From the NCBI GenBank assembly GCA_016303085.1, contig JAEDMI010000137.1, positions 1 through 6,604 of the forward strand: 6,604 nucleotides of DNA, in the 5' to 3' direction. This document shows, piece by piece, positions 6,350 to 6,604 of the stretch. The notes below the pieces were generated by a model. It saw nothing but the letters and a program-made list of their open reading frames with translations, had not been told where the DNA came from and ran no database searches. Position 1 is the stretch's first letter; the number at the start of each line of letters is the position of its first letter. This stretch comes from Acetatifactor sp. GTDB taxonomy: Bacteria; Bacillota; Clostridia; Lachnospirales; Lachnospiraceae. Both the position numbers and the translations under genes were made by a program.

Positions 6350-6604
6350 ATGGAAGCATATCGGGATTTTGCAACTGTTTATGATGAACTCATGGATAAC
6401 ACTCCCTATGAGTTGTGGGGAGACAGACTGGATGGGCTGATAAAAAAGTACGGTGTGTCAAAGCCGGAAAGGGATGCGGAAGAACTGTTGGATTCAGAGA
6501 GGAATCTGGTGGTGGATTTGGGCTGCGGTACCGGCACTCTGACAGAGCTGATGTATGCAAAAGGCTACGACATGATAGGCGTGGATTTGTCAGAGTCTAT
6601 GTTA
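6350..6604 (+). CDS. Class I SAM-dependent methyltransferase (YqeM-like), 3'-truncated by window
   Basis: Only the first 85 codons are present, and the frame runs off the window edge. The N-terminus YRDFATVYDELMDNTPYELW (4-23) is the pattern that opens YqeM-like methyltransferases of Bacillota. The SAM-binding motif I follows as VVDLGCGTGTLTELM (54-68), then GVDLSESML (77-85) with the acidic residue D79 that holds the SAM ribose. It would transfer a methyl group from SAM in the cytoplasm. The substrate of this group is not known to me, and the missing C-terminal half carries any substrate-specific part. It starts 16 bases after the DUF368 stop and is probably in the same transcript. Confidence 0.82.
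   Translation, partial: MEAYRDFATVYDELMDNTPYELWGDRLDGLIKKYGVSKPERDAEELLDSERNLVVDLGCGTGTLTELMYAKGYDMIGVDLSESML

Noticed and set aside
6189..6440. 83-codon plus-strand frame bridging the end of DUF368 and the start of the methyltransferase
   Set aside because: It overlaps both real genes out of frame. The methyltransferase frame from 6350 has clear SAM-binding motifs and its own ribosome-binding site.

Overview
The window looks like chromosomal DNA from a Gram-positive anaerobe of the Clostridia, most plausibly a gut Lachnospiraceae. This is an inference from several things: a large secreted-type protein with an InlB-type (Listeria-Bacteroides) repeat and a Gly-rich module, Shine-Dalgarno-type purine leaders, a DUF368 protein, a YqeM-like methyltransferase start, and moderate GC content. 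No marker gene fixes the taxon. All six genes lie on the + strand with gaps of 77 bases or fewer, and I see no convincing intrinsic terminator. The stretch is almost wholly coding and may be one long transcript or two or three overlapping ones.

Left part (2-3252): the 3' end of a very large extracellular modular protein (5' end outside the window) overlaps by 4 bases a small integral-membrane protein. That protein has the two-aspartate signature of A24 prepilin peptidases (TadV/CpaA-like). This coupling suggests that the window opens at the tail of a Tad/Flp-type pilus or related surface-appendage locus, with the large protein as a candidate adhesin or tip component. The large protein carries an unusual Cys-rich, zinc-ribbon-like insert inside a Gly-rich domain.

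Middle (3287-4309): a GT-A fold family 2 glycosyltransferase with a C-terminal TPR-like helical region follows 34 bases after the peptidase. It could modify a cell-surface product, possibly the pilus or adhesin itself, but no acceptor is visible.

Right part (4349-6604): a complete histidinol-phosphate aminotransferase (hisC) without other his genes in view, a DUF368 membrane protein (undecaprenyl-phosphate translocase family, PopT), and the first 85 codons of a SAM-dependent methyltransferase resembling YqeM. The last three look like housekeeping genes rather than part of the surface system. DUF368 (lipid-carrier recycling) and the glycosyltransferase both have general links to envelope biogenesis. 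The most interesting material is the adhesin/peptidase pair and the cysteine-rich insert.
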